Numbered from the stretch's first letter, positions 31,992-41,387 are shown. The stretch is DNA of 64,000 nt from Chloroflexota bacterium (GCA_026706485.1 JAPOYR010000011.1:62001-126000), one strand, 5' to 3'. Program-made: numbers and translations. Notes: a model not told the origin generated them from the letters alone.

Positions 31992-33704
31992 CTACTGCTC
32001 CACGCGGCAAGTGATCACGTCGACGCCATGGTATTTGCGATGGTGGACCGACGACGCGAAGTGCCGCAGGAGCCTTGTCGACAGTTGCTGCGCGTCGTCA
32101 AATCCGGCGTGGTCGCTCACCAGAGCTAGTTGATCTTCGATATTGCCGTCGCTGTCTTCACGCGAGTAGACCACCAGCTCAACCTCGGCGGCGTCGCCGT
32201 CCGCGTGCACCGAGGCCACCAGCCGGCGCCGGTGGTCGACCTCACCGTCGCCGCCCTGCTCCAATAGCGTGAGCACCGCTTCCTCGACCGCCAGGTTGAG
32301 GCGCGTCGTTGCTGAATCGCTCCATTTGTTCTGTGACGCAAAGCGATTCAAGAACGCGCCGATATCCGGCAAGGCCGCGTGGGACAAGTCCGCATGCAGC
32401 TTGCGTGGCCAGAGCCCGCGAAACTCCGTGACCGCGGTCATCACGATCGCGGTCACCGCGCCGAGGATCACCGTGTTCCCGACCAGCTCACTCCAAATGC
32501 CCTCACTCAACTGGCCGATGCTTCCCGCCGAGAGGCCGAGCACCAGCGATACGCCCGTGATGACAGACTTCCTATTGTTCAAAGGACCGGAAAACACCCA
32601 CTTCGCACCCTCAATGAAGAGCAGCCCGAAGACCATGATGTAGACGGCGCTCACGACTGAGTTCGGCGTTGCGGCAAGAGCGGCAATAATCTTTCCGAAC
32701 GGTGCGATCAATAGCGTGAGCAACCCAAGGTAGATTCCGACGGTCCTGGCGGCGATGCCGGTGAATCCGATGTACACGGCGGTGGATGACCAGGGTGCGG
32801 ATACAGGCAAGGTGGCCAGAAGGCCCGTGAGCAGCGTCGTGCCCCCATACACGTTCAAACCGCTTTGGATCGTCCTGAAGTCCAGCGCACGCGGCTCGCG
32901 AAATGAAGCCCGCTTGATGACCGAAAGATCGCCGACGACCTTGAGGAACGCCGTGAGCTTTACGATCAAGAACGCCGGCAACATTGACCAGAACCGCACT
33001 CCGAAGTCGAACTCCCACTGCGGCCACTCAAGATCGCCAAAGCTCAGCCAGGAAGCCTCCTCCACCGGCCCACCGTCATACAGTCCCATGGGGATGGCCA
33101 CGGCCAACCCCGCAGCGACAGCGATTGGCAGCGTCCACACACGGCGCGCGGCCGAAGCTTGCACCGCGCCCCACAGTCCGGCGCCGAGCGCGACAACACC
33201 AGGAATGACGACGAGCGCCGATTGATCGTGGGATTGCGCGATCGTCCGGTCCACGATGAATGGAACGGCGGATACGGCCACGAGCATGATGATGATTCCG
33301 CTGACCGTAGGCGTGAATATTCGCCGCAGCGACGAGAGGCGCGAGACAAGGACGAACTGCAAGAGCGTCGACGCGATGACCAGGGTTGCCAGCAGGCCCG
33401 GACCGCCTTCGGCAAGCGCCAACACCGACATCGCCAGCAGCGGCACATTCAGGTTCGTGACGACCAGTCCCCCCGAGCCCAAATGGCGAAACGGGAAGGC
33501 GTGCAGAATCATGCTCAAGCCGGAGATTGCCAGCCCGGTAAAGGTGACCCAGGCGAGGTAGCTATCCGATTCGCCGGACGCTCGGACGACGAACGTGGTG
33601 AGCAGAATGATGCTTATCGTATTCGGAATGAAGATAAGTAGAGCCGCGCCAATCGCCTGCCGCAAGGGGGGCTTATCCGCCGGCTCGTAACGCATATTGT
33701 TCAC
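31992..33704 (-). CDS. NCS2-type permease fused to a C-terminal RsbW-like ATPase domain
   Basis: The 570-residue protein has about 12 hydrophobic segments in residues 15-430. SGLNVYGGTTLLTGLLATLP and GFTGIAARTVGIYLGLLTLL match the NCS2 (xanthine/uracil) permease family, though the family's conserved asparagine-rich substrate motif reads APWSSTAVYIGF. Residues ~440-570 form a soluble GHKL-type ATPase domain of the RsbW/HATPase_c_2 kind: IGAFLNRFASQNKW, RLNLAVEEAVLTLLEQ, and ALVSDHAGFDD. The N-box Asn, normally after EEA, is missing. A permease with an anti-sigma-kinase-like domain suggests transport-linked sensing, but the ATPase may have degenerated. It converges on the Cache protein gene. 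Confidence 0.75.
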   Translation of the reverse strand: MNNMRYEPADKPPLRQAIGAALLIFIPNTISIILLTTFVVRASGESDSYLAWVTFTGLAISGLSMILHAFPFRHLGSGGLVVTNLNVPLLAMSVLALAEGGPGLLATLVIASTLLQFVLVSRLSSLRRIFTPTVSGIIIMLVAVSAVPFIVDRTIAQSHDQSALVVIPGVVALGAGLWGAVQASAARRVWTLPIAVAAGLAVAIPMGLYDGGPVEEASWLSFGDLEWPQWEFDFGVRFWSMLPAFLIVKLTAFLKVVGDLSVIKRASFREPRALDFRTIQSGLNVYGGTTLLTGLLATLPVSAPWSSTAVYIGFTGIAARTVGIYLGLLTLLIAPFGKIIAALAATPNSVVSAVYIMVFGLLFIEGAKWVFSGPLNNRKSVITGVSLVLGLSAGSIGQLSEGIWSELVGNTVILGAVTAIVMTAVTEFRGLWPRKLHADLSHAALPDIGAFLNRFASQNKWSDSATTRLNLAVEEAVLTLLEQGGDGEVDHRRRLVASVHADGDAAEVELVVYSREDSDGNIEDQLALVSDHAGFDDAQQLSTRLLRHFASSVHHRKYHGVDVITCRVEQ

Positions 33705-33907
33705 CCGGTTCGGTGCGTCAACGGTGACGCAGCGGCCACAATGCTATACGGAGTTTCCTGAACTCCGGCGAATCGTATCAGTAGCGTTTAGCCCTGCGCG
33801 CCGCGCGTATGGCACTCGCCGCATCCAGTCCAGCGGCCCCAACGACCGCTCGGGAGCGCGGCTGCTCGCAACCGCGTCCGATCGCCACTCCTGGCGAGGA
33901 CTCCGAT

Positions 33908-35086
33908 TCACCCGGTCACGCCGGCAAAGTCCTCCAGGGCATTCGCAGCGGCCTCGATGTCCGAGCCGTCGTTGAAGGCGTGGAAGGAAAAGCGCACGGC
34001 CGTATAGCCGTAGGCGGCCCGGCACAGAATGCGGTGGGTCTTGCGGCAGTGCTCGGCCAGCGGCATCCCCGGCGCCCCCTCTAGGCCAACCGTGAAGATT
34101 CCCGATCGCGCGGCACCCTGGTCGGGCGTCTTGATTTGCGCGCCGGGCATGTCGCTGAAGACTCGGCGGGCATCCGCCGCAGTCGCCGCACAGCGCTGCT
34201 GTATGGCTTCCAGCCCCAGGTCGCTCACCAGCTGAATCGAGGAGCGCCAGGCGGCGTAGAGCGCATAGGGCCGAGCGCCGAACTCGTAGCGCTCGGCCGT
34301 CGGATGAAAGCCAAAGCTGCCCGGAGGGAATTCGGCCTCGGTCACCGCCCCTCCCCCGCTGCCCGATGGGAGCAGACGTTCCTGAGTATCGCGCCGCACG
34401 TACATGGCGCCGATGCCGTAGGGCCCCATGCTCCACTTGAAGGCCGGGAAGGCCATGACGTCGCAATCGAGCAGGCGCACGTCGGTTGGGCGGGAGCCGA
34501 AGGATTGCGCGGCATCCACGACGGTCACAATTCCGCGTTCCCGAGCCAACGCGGAAACCTCGTCAACCGGCAGCACAACCCCGCGCTCGGTGGTGACGTG
34601 GCTGAGACAGATCGCGCGCGTATTGGGCGTGAGCGCCGCCTCCAGGTCTCGCAGGAACGCATCGTCGTCGCCGTTGACCTGGACGGCGACCAGCTCCAGA
34701 CCCAGGCGATCCCGCAGCGTGAGCCACGGCAAATAGCCGCTTGGGTGCTCCTCGGCGGTGAGGATCACTCGGTCGCCGCGCTGTAACTCGAGGGCTGCGG
34801 CGACCCACGAGATGGCCTCGGAGATTGCGCGGATCAGCGCGATCTCGTCCGAATCCGCGCCGATTAGCGCCGCAATCTCGCCGCGTAGGGCGGCCAGCTC
34901 CGCGGTGTAGACCTGATAGAGCTCGGGATTCGTGGTCGTCATGACCGCTTCGCGGTCGTAGAAGGCTTGCTGCAAATCCAGCGTCGCCTGCGGCGTGGGC
35001 GCCACGCCGCCGGAGTTCAAGCAGCGGTAGTGGCGCAGGGCCGGCAGCACCTCGCGTAGCTCAATGAAGGCGTTGGCTTCAGTCAT
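33908..35086 (-). CDS. PLP-dependent aminotransferase class V family protein
   Basis: The 392-residue protein fits the class V family (cysteine desulfurase/isopenicillin N epimerase-like). RGDRVILTAEEHPSGYLPWL is the conserved His motif, AICLSHVTTERGVVLPVDEV and VTVVDAAQSFGSRP supply the PLP Asp and Gln. MAFPAFKWSMGPYGIGAMYV contains the Schiff-base lysine (Lys217). No cysteine-bearing mobile loop is evident, so sulfur transfer is less likely than an aminotransferase, epimerase or lyase role. Single gene, in the same direction as the permease but 200 bases upstream of it. Confidence 0.83.
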   Translation of the reverse strand: MTEANAFIELREVLPALRHYRCLNSGGVAPTPQATLDLQQAFYDREAVMTTTNPELYQVYTAELAALRGEIAALIGADSDEIALIRAISEAISWVAAALELQRGDRVILTAEEHPSGYLPWLTLRDRLGLELVAVQVNGDDDAFLRDLEAALTPNTRAICLSHVTTERGVVLPVDEVSALARERGIVTVVDAAQSFGSRPTDVRLLDCDVMAFPAFKWSMGPYGIGAMYVRRDTQERLLPSGSGGGAVTEAEFPPGSFGFHPTAERYEFGARPYALYAAWRSSIQLVSDLGLEAIQQRCAATAADARRVFSDMPGAQIKTPDQGAARSGIFTVGLEGAPGMPLAEHCRKTHRILCRAAYGYTAVRFSFHAFNDGSDIEAAANALEDFAGVTG

Positions 35087-35455
35087 TAGTTCCGATTATG
35101 TCAAGCCATCGGGTCGCGTCCAGTGTCTCACGAATTCTGCCACTGCGCGGTATCTCCTCCTAAATCCCCACAGCAGAGTAGGCGGCGCTGCGGCGGTTCC
35201 CCAAATCGAACCCGCACGCCAGCATCCAGGCACACACACGCGTCAAGAGTTCAGACGTGAATGCCTGGAGGCTCCGGTTGAATTCGCGTCGCAGCCAACG
35301 GCGAATATCGCGAATGTCCGCCGGCACCCAAATTCCTCCGCTCGATCCATTCCGCTTCTCTCGTCGGCCTGTCGGGGCTACTGATGACAAATTTCGGCAA
35401 TGTTTCATCTCTACCGTCAGCAGCGTGAAGGACGTTTCACGGCGGGAGCGACGAG
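35087..35455. other. Intergenic region with operator-like palindrome
   Basis: No gene is supported in this 369-base gap between the divergent aminotransferase and lipoprotein genes. Near its end, CGTGAA, GGACGT, TTCACG (35424-35441) is a perfect 6-bp inverted repeat with a 6-base spacer, ending 14 bases before the lipoprotein start, and GGGAG follows as a ribosome binding site. The palindrome is a candidate operator for the lipoprotein/two-component cluster. Confidence 0.55.
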
Positions 35456-36586
35456 ATGCGCTTCAAAGAACTGACGACGAAAATGATCCCGGCTGGCGCG
35501 ATCTTGGTCGTCCTGCTCGGCGCGGTCGTTCTGATCGGCTGCGGCGCCACCGGCGCCGTCAACGGCTTGGCGACCGGCAGCGCAGCGGCAGGTCTTGGCG
35601 CCGGACCGTCAGGCGGCGAAGCCGCCGGCGAGCGTCGCGCCGGAGGGGAGCAGGGTGGCGGCGGAGCCAAGGGCGGCCCGTCACCCGGTGAAGGTGGTGC
35701 GGAAGGCGCCGGAGGCGAGGGACACGGTCCCGGCGGCGAGGTCGGCGCCGGCAATGAAGCGGCCATGGAAGCCGCGATGTCGAGCCCGATTACCCCGCTC
35801 AATCAGCCGTGGACCGGCGTGCTCGGCGGGCTGGAGGTTTCCGCCCGGTACGACGCGGCGACTCAATCGGTCCAGGCCACGGTGCAGAACACGCTGTCGC
35901 AGGTCCTCTGCTACGTGCAGTCGGAACCGCACCTGAAGCGCGGGACGACAACGGTGGGCGAGCTTGGTCCCGACGTGCTCGGGCATCTGAGCCCCGGTCA
36001 GCAGGCAACGTCCAGCGTGTCGGTGGCCAGCGAGCCGAGCCTCGCGGGAGTCGCATTCGACGGCTACGTCGTTCACCTCGAAGTGTTCGATTGCGGCGGG
36101 GCCGGCCCTGTGCCCCACACCGGAGGCGGCGGCGGTGAAGGCGCCGGCGGTGAGGGACACGGTCCCGGCGGCGAGGGTGGTGACGAAGGCGGCGGTGGCG
36201 AAGAAGGCAGCGGGGCCAATACCCTGCCGCCGGACCAGACCTTCGACCAGGTTCGCGGCGGCGCCCGGCTGATCCTGAACTACGACCCGGCAAGCAATGC
36301 CTTCCGGGGCACGATCGAGAATACGACCAACAGCGTGTTGACCCGAGTGAGGATCGAAGTGCACCTGTCCAACGGCACGGAGCTGGGTCCGACGACCCCG
36401 ATCGACCTGGCGCCGGGCCAGGCGGCATCGGTCAACCTGCCGTCAACGCCGGAGTCGTTCACCGGCTGGGTCGCGCACGCCGAGGTTGGCAGCGGCGAAG
36501 GCGGCCATACGGGCGGCGAGCACGATGGCCGCGGTGGATCCGGCGGCGAGCACGGCTCCCGTGGCGAAGGGGGCAGAGGCGGCTAG
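35456..36586 (+). CDS. Gly/Glu/His-rich lipoprotein with two related beta domains
   Basis: The 376-residue protein has a signal sequence with lipobox LIGCG (Cys29). Three low-complexity Gly/Glu/His-rich segments alternate with two similar domains. Domain 1 (about 113-220) contains VSARYDAATQSVQATVQNTL and domain 2 (about 262-345) contains LNYDPASNAFRGTIENTTNS. Both continue with a LGP...LxPGQ...W/Y-V-H-x-E pattern that resembles FxLYD-type beta folds. GAGGEGHGPGGE occurs in segments 1 and 2 with nearly identical DNA (35707-35742 and 36144-36179), a recent duplication. His/Glu content suggests metal binding. It is followed by an OmpR-type regulator and kinase, which may control or sense it. 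No known family assigned. Confidence 0.7.
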   Translation: MRFKELTTKMIPAGAILVVLLGAVVLIGCGATGAVNGLATGSAAAGLGAGPSGGEAAGERRAGGEQGGGGAKGGPSPGEGGAEGAGGEGHGPGGEVGAGNEAAMEAAMSSPITPLNQPWTGVLGGLEVSARYDAATQSVQATVQNTLSQVLCYVQSEPHLKRGTTTVGELGPDVLGHLSPGQQATSSVSVASEPSLAGVAFDGYVVHLEVFDCGGAGPVPHTGGGGGEGAGGEGHGPGGEGGDEGGGGEEGSGANTLPPDQTFDQVRGGARLILNYDPASNAFRGTIENTTNSVLTRVRIEVHLSNGTELGPTTPIDLAPGQAASVNLPSTPESFTGWVAHAEVGSGEGGHTGGEHDGRGGSGGEHGSRGEGGRGG

Positions 36587-36687
36587 AGTCCATTGGAGCC
36601 AGCCCACGGACGGTGGACGCGGAGTCTCTGCGAGGCGCCGCGTCCATCGAGGCTGCGTCTCCGACTTGACTCCCTAAGGGATTGGTG

Positions 36688-37365
36688 ATGAGCGGCACGG
36701 TCTTGATCATCGAAGACGACACGAGGATCGCGCGCTGGGTCAAGGTGTACTTCGAACGCGCCGGATACCTCGCCGAAGTTGCGCCTGATGGCAGGGCCGG
36801 TTTGGACCTGGCCCGCGATCTGGCTCCGGACTTGATCATCCTCGATCTGATGCTGCCGCGCCTCGATGGCGTGGAGCTGTGCCGAATCCTGCGCCGGGAA
36901 TCGGACGTACCGATCATCATGCTCACGGCACGAGAAGCCCCCGCCGAGCGAATTGCCGGGTTGGAAACCGGAGCCGACGACTACATTGTCAAGCCCTTCG
37001 ATCCCGAGGAGGTCATTGCACGCGCCCAGGCCGTGCTGCGTCGCGTCAAGGGCAGAGTGCAGCGGGTCTTGACATGCGGGCACATCAGCCTGAATGCGTC
37101 CACCCGCAGCGTGACAATCAACGAACAGCCCGTCACCCTCAGTCAAGCGCAGTTTGCGCTGCTCTCAACGTTCATGCGTCACCCCAACCAGGTGCTCACC
37201 CGCGACCAGCTGATCGCGATGGCACTCAATGACGGATTCCAGGGGCTCGACCGTGCCATCGACAGCCAGATCTCGCGCCTCCGGAAGCGGATCAGCCGAG
37301 ACGGCGCCCAGCCGATTCAGACCGTCTACGGCGCCGGCTACCGGTTTGTGGTGGAGGACGACTAG
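36688..37365 (+). CDS. OmpR/PhoB-family response regulator
   Basis: The 225-residue regulator starts at the ATG at 36688, preceded by AAGGG. The receiver domain has VLIIEDDTRIARW (acidic pocket), the phospho-acceptor Asp53 in DLIILDLMLPRLDG, and YIVKPFDPEE. The winged-helix output domain (about 130-225) has VTLSQAQFALLSTFMRHPNQ, then VLTRDQL, and VYGAGYRFV. It should be phosphorylated by the kinase whose GTG start overlaps its last base. The genes sit 101 bases after the Gly/Glu/His-rich lipoprotein, suggesting control of the same operon. Confidence 0.92.
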   Translation: MSGTVLIIEDDTRIARWVKVYFERAGYLAEVAPDGRAGLDLARDLAPDLIILDLMLPRLDGVELCRILRRESDVPIIMLTAREAPAERIAGLETGADDYIVKPFDPEEVIARAQAVLRRVKGRVQRVLTCGHISLNASTRSVTINEQPVTLSQAQFALLSTFMRHPNQVLTRDQLIAMALNDGFQGLDRAIDSQISRLRKRISRDGAQPIQTVYGAGYRFVVEDD

Positions 37366-38771
37366 TGTCGCTGCGTTGGCGAATCATGGGGGCGATGGTC
37401 ACCGTGATCATCCTTGCCATCCTCGTCAACATTGGCGTGGCGTATTTCGCTACACAGGCCCGTCTCGGAGTGTTTGTCGACGAGATTGGCGACGATGGGG
37501 CGCAGCAACTCGCCCAGAATCTGAGCCGGGAATACACGGCCGCCGGCGATTGGGAAACGGTGGACCGGCCGCTCACCGAGGCCGGGATCCTCTACCAGGG
37601 CGCCCAGCAACAGGAGCAATCGCACGAACGGGGAGGGGAACACCTTGGGTCTTCCGATCACGACCAGATTCGAATTGTTGTCGCAGACGTCGATGGCCGG
37701 GTGGTGACCGACACCTCGTCCGAACTGGCACCGGGCACACTCGCCCCCAATCTGGACGGACGTCGTGAACCGGTGGTCGACCTCGCGACAGACGAGATCG
37801 TCGGCTACGTCAACGTGGACGTTGATCGCGAGTTCCTATCGACTGAGTCACATGGCTTTCTTGCGACGCTCCTCGCCATCACGCTGATTGGAGGAACGCT
37901 GACGGCCGGCGCGGCCATCCTGCTGGCCGCCTGGTGGTCCCAGCGAATCACGGCGCCGGTGAGGGCCTTGACCGAGGCAACGCAGGGAATTGCCCAGGGA
38001 GATGCGGCCCAGATTCCCGTCACCTCCTCGGACGAGTTGGGCCGGATGAGCGCGGCATTCAATCGGATGGCCACCGCCCTGGAGTCGCAGCGGGAGCTTC
38101 GCCGGCGACTCATCAACGACGTCGCCCATGAGCTGAACACGCCGCTGAGCGTCATCCAGCTGGAGGCGAAAGGGCTCCGCGACGGACTGCAGTCGCCCCG
38201 GTGCGCGTCCGACCAGATCACCCAGGAAGTCGAGCGGCTGCGCGGACTTGCCACCGATCTGAGCTGGCTGGCCGAGACCGACTACGGCGAATTGAGGCTT
38301 TCGCTCGAGGCAAGCTCGATTCGCGAGCTAGTCATCGCCGAGGCGGACCGCTGGCAGCCGCAAGCGCAGGCTGGACAGGTGAAGCTGTCGCTGGAGGTAG
38401 CCGCCGACCTTCCGGAAATAGCTCTCGACCGAATGCGCATGAGCCAGGCACTGGGAAACGTCCTGAGCAATGCGCTGCATGCCACCGACGCCGGCGGAAG
38501 CATCGTGCTCGGGGCGGAGCTCGACAGCGACGAGTCGCTGGTGATCTCGGTCACCGATGACGGGATCGGCATCGAGGCGGCGGACCTGCCCCATGTCTTC
38601 GACCGCTTTTACCGCACCGACCAGGCTCGAAGTCGTGGGGCAGGTGGCACGGGTTTGGGATTGGCCATCACCCGAGCCATCGTCGAAGCCCATGGGGGCG
38701 AAATCGCCCTGGCAAGCGAGGGGCCCGGACACGGTGTCACCGCGACGATTCGCCTTCCCGTAAACACGTAA
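37365..38771 (+). CDS. Membrane sensor histidine kinase
   Basis: The 468-residue kinase has two membrane spans (about 8-28 and 162-190) around a ~130-residue extracytoplasmic sensor domain. These are followed by a HAMP segment (QRITAPVRALTEATQGIAQG), a HisKA domain with His255 in VAHELNTPLS, and HATPase motifs (NVLSNALHATD, VTDDGIGIE, GAGGTGLGLAI). The sensor domain contains a polar insert around residues 82-103, QQQEQSHERGGEHLGSSDHD, whose His/Glu/Gly content echoes the neighbouring lipoprotein. The start is a GTG sharing one base with the regulator stop. Ligand unknown; metal is a reasonable hypothesis. Confidence 0.9.
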   Translation: MSLRWRIMGAMVTVIILAILVNIGVAYFATQARLGVFVDEIGDDGAQQLAQNLSREYTAAGDWETVDRPLTEAGILYQGAQQQEQSHERGGEHLGSSDHDQIRIVVADVDGRVVTDTSSELAPGTLAPNLDGRREPVVDLATDEIVGYVNVDVDREFLSTESHGFLATLLAITLIGGTLTAGAAILLAAWWSQRITAPVRALTEATQGIAQGDAAQIPVTSSDELGRMSAAFNRMATALESQRELRRRLINDVAHELNTPLSVIQLEAKGLRDGLQSPRCASDQITQEVERLRGLATDLSWLAETDYGELRLSLEASSIRELVIAEADRWQPQAQAGQVKLSLEVAADLPEIALDRMRMSQALGNVLSNALHATDAGGSIVLGAELDSDESLVISVTDDGIGIEAADLPHVFDRFYRTDQARSRGAGGTGLGLAITRAIVEAHGGEIALASEGPGHGVTATIRLPVNT

Positions 38772-38966
38772 ACCACTGCCTCGATCGCTGGTCGTGGATT
38801 GATGGCCCGCGCCCCGACATCATTTGAGCGACGGTCCGTGACGAAGCCCGTGGATTCAATCGCACCGCACCAACGGCGGATCGCACCGTTACACTCGGAC
38901 CTATTCGCGCGGCTTGCGGCGACGGCGAACCCTGGGCGGGCCGTTACGCCGTGAGAGCCATAGGGC

Positions 38967-41387
38967 GTGTTCACCCACAGGCGACATGGCAGACTGTCGC
39001 TGACGAAGGTGAATGCGTCACGAGGTACAGCCTTGCTGGATGGCGAAGACCTGCGGTTCGAAAACGAGCGCCTGCGATCCCGACTGTCGCGGCTCACGGA
39101 GGCGATCCTTCGGATCAGTCAGGATCTGGAACTCGACACTGTGCTGCAGGAGATTGCCGATAGCGCGCGCTCGCTCACAGACGCGCGCTACGCCGCGATC
39201 ACCACCCAAGACGACGACGGCGAGCCCCAGGACTTGGTCTTTTCCGGACTGACCTCTATCGAAAGCCAAGAACTCTTGGCGATTCCGAATGGCCCGGCCT
39301 TGTTTCATTACCTCAGCGGGTTGAAAAGGCCGCTGCGCACCCGGGATTTCGGCGCCCACATCAGCTCGGCCGGGTTTCCCGATCTCAACCTGTCAATTGG
39401 CACGTTTCTCGGCGCGCAGATTCGTGATCGGGGCAACCAGATCGGACACATCTACATCGGCGAGAAGAAAGGCGGCCTAGACTTCACCCTCGACGACGAA
39501 GAGACCCTGGAGATGTTCGCCGCCCAGGCGGCGACCGCCATCACAAACGCCCGGCGCTACGGCGACGAGCAGCGGGCCAAGGCCGACCAGGAGGCTCTCG
39601 TCGACACCTCGCCCGTGGGGGTGCTGGTCGTCGACGCCAAAACGCGGGACGTCGTGCAGTTCAATGAAGAGGCGCGCCGCATTTCCGGTGGCTTGCACGG
39701 GCAGGACCGTTCACTCGAACAGGCGCTCTCGCTATTCACCTTTCAACGCTTGGACGGGCGAGAGATTCCACGCGCTGAACTGCCCGTGGAGCGAGCGCTC
39801 GGCGGCGAAACCGTGCGCACCGAAGAAATGGTCATCCACCGCCCGGATGGTGAGACGGTGACGACGCTCGTGAACGCAACCCCAATCCATTCGGACGACG
39901 GAGAAATCGTGTCGGTGGTGGCCACGGTCCAGGACATCACGCCGCTGGAAGAGCTGGAACGCCTGCGCGCGGAGTTTCTCGGCATGGTGAGCCACGAGTT
40001 GCGCACACCCTTGACGTCCATCAAGGGATCCGCCGCGACTGCGCGGAACGCCTCGGTTCCAATGGACCCCGCGGAGACTCGGCAGTTCTTTCGCATCATC
40101 GAGGAACAAGCCGACCACATGCGGGACCTCATCAACAATCTCCTTGAATTGGCCCGGATCGAGGCGGGCACCCTTTCGGTTGCTCCCGAACTCACAGACA
40201 TCGGGAGCGTGATTGACAGCGCGCGCGACGCCTTCCTCGGCAGCGGCTACCGGAACAGCATCAAGGTGTCGGTCGCACCGGAAATCCCGCGGATCCCGCT
40301 GGATCGACGGCGTGTGAGCCAAGTCCTCTACAACCTCTTTTCCAATGCATCCAAATACTCGCGCGAGTGGTCCGCGATACGCGTCACCGCCTCGCTTCAG
40401 GACCTGCACGTGGCCGTGAGCGTCACGGACGAGGGACGGGGAATCTCAGCCGAGCAACTCCCCCGCCTGTTCAGCAAGTTCTCGCGGATCGACTTCGAGC
40501 ATGGTCCAGAAATCGAGGGGACCGGCCTCGGCCTGGCGATCTGCCGCGGCATCGTGGAGGCGCACGGCGGCCGCATCTGGGCCGAGAGCGACGGCGAGAG
40601 CCGGGGCACACGCTTGACATTTACGCTGCCTGCGGTCGACGCGATGGCGGAACCGTCCGCGAGCCCCGCCGCGGCGAGCGCGCCCGGAGCGTCCGCCGGG
40701 TGGCAACGCGTGCTCGCCGTCGACGACGATCCGCAGGTATTGCGCTACGTGCGGAACGTTCTCTCGGAAGCCGGCTACTCGGTCACCATCACCAGCGAGC
40801 CGGATGAATTTGACCGCCTCCTGCAAGCTGAGCAGCCTCATCTCGTCCTGTTGAATCTGACGCTGCCGGGGAGCAGCGGCTTCGAGTTGATCAAGCGCAT
40901 TCCCAATGTCTTCGAGGTCCCGGTCATCTTCGTGTCCGGTCGCGGCAGCGAGCAGGACTATTCCACCGCCTTCGATATGGGCGCCGCCGACTATCTGGTC
41001 AAACCGTTCGCGCCAACCGAGCTCGTGGCACGGATCCGGGCGGCACTGCACAAGCGGTCCGTCTACCGACAGGCCCAGGCGGTCGAGCCCTTCCGCATAG
41101 GAAACCTCACGATCAACTATCTGGAACGCACGGTCACCGTGGCGGGCCGTCCAATCACGCTTACGCCGACCCAATTCAAACTGCTGGCGGAACTTTCCAA
41201 CAATGCCGGACGGGTCCTCACGCACGACGAGTTGCTGCGAAGCGTCTGGGGACCGGGGCACTCGGCCGACCAGCCGCTCCTGCGGTCGTTCGTCAAGGGC
41301 TTGCGCAGCAAGCTCGGGGACAACGCCAGAGACCCCGTCTATATCTTCACCGAGTCGGGAGTCGGCTACCGCCTGGCGAAGCCGTAG
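38967..41387 (+). CDS. One-piece GAF-PAS-histidine kinase-receiver-winged helix regulator
   Basis: The 806-residue soluble protein combines a GAF domain (about 45-205), a PAS domain (about 210-330), HisKA with His343 in MVSHELRTPLTS, HATPase (NLFSNASKYS, VTDEGRGIS, GTGLGLAICRG, to ~560), a Pro/Ala/Ser linker, a receiver domain (~585-700) and an OmpR-type winged helix (~710-806, ITLTPTQFKLLAELSNNAGR). Sensor, kinase and DNA-binding output are thus in one chain. The receiver keeps VDDD and LVKPF but has Asn630 in LVLLNLTLPG where Asp is expected, so ordinary phosphotransfer to it is not possible. The start is a GTG; other in-frame starts at 39009 and 39033 are possible. Confidence 0.88.
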   Translation: MFTHRRHGRLSLTKVNASRGTALLDGEDLRFENERLRSRLSRLTEAILRISQDLELDTVLQEIADSARSLTDARYAAITTQDDDGEPQDLVFSGLTSIESQELLAIPNGPALFHYLSGLKRPLRTRDFGAHISSAGFPDLNLSIGTFLGAQIRDRGNQIGHIYIGEKKGGLDFTLDDEETLEMFAAQAATAITNARRYGDEQRAKADQEALVDTSPVGVLVVDAKTRDVVQFNEEARRISGGLHGQDRSLEQALSLFTFQRLDGREIPRAELPVERALGGETVRTEEMVIHRPDGETVTTLVNATPIHSDDGEIVSVVATVQDITPLEELERLRAEFLGMVSHELRTPLTSIKGSAATARNASVPMDPAETRQFFRIIEEQADHMRDLINNLLELARIEAGTLSVAPELTDIGSVIDSARDAFLGSGYRNSIKVSVAPEIPRIPLDRRRVSQVLYNLFSNASKYSREWSAIRVTASLQDLHVAVSVTDEGRGISAEQLPRLFSKFSRIDFEHGPEIEGTGLGLAICRGIVEAHGGRIWAESDGESRGTRLTFTLPAVDAMAEPSASPAAASAPGASAGWQRVLAVDDDPQVLRYVRNVLSEAGYSVTITSEPDEFDRLLQAEQPHLVLLNLTLPGSSGFELIKRIPNVFEVPVIFVSGRGSEQDYSTAFDMGAADYLVKPFAPTELVARIRAALHKRSVYRQAQAVEPFRIGNLTINYLERTVTVAGRPITLTPTQFKLLAELSNNAGRVLTHDELLRSVWGPGHSADQPLLRSFVKGLRSKLGDNARDPVYIFTESGVGYRLAKP

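Noticed and set aside
35160-35408. An 82-codon minus-strand gene between the aminotransferase and lipoprotein genes
   Set aside because: There is no ribosome binding site or recognised motif, and it occupies the promoter region of the divergent genes.
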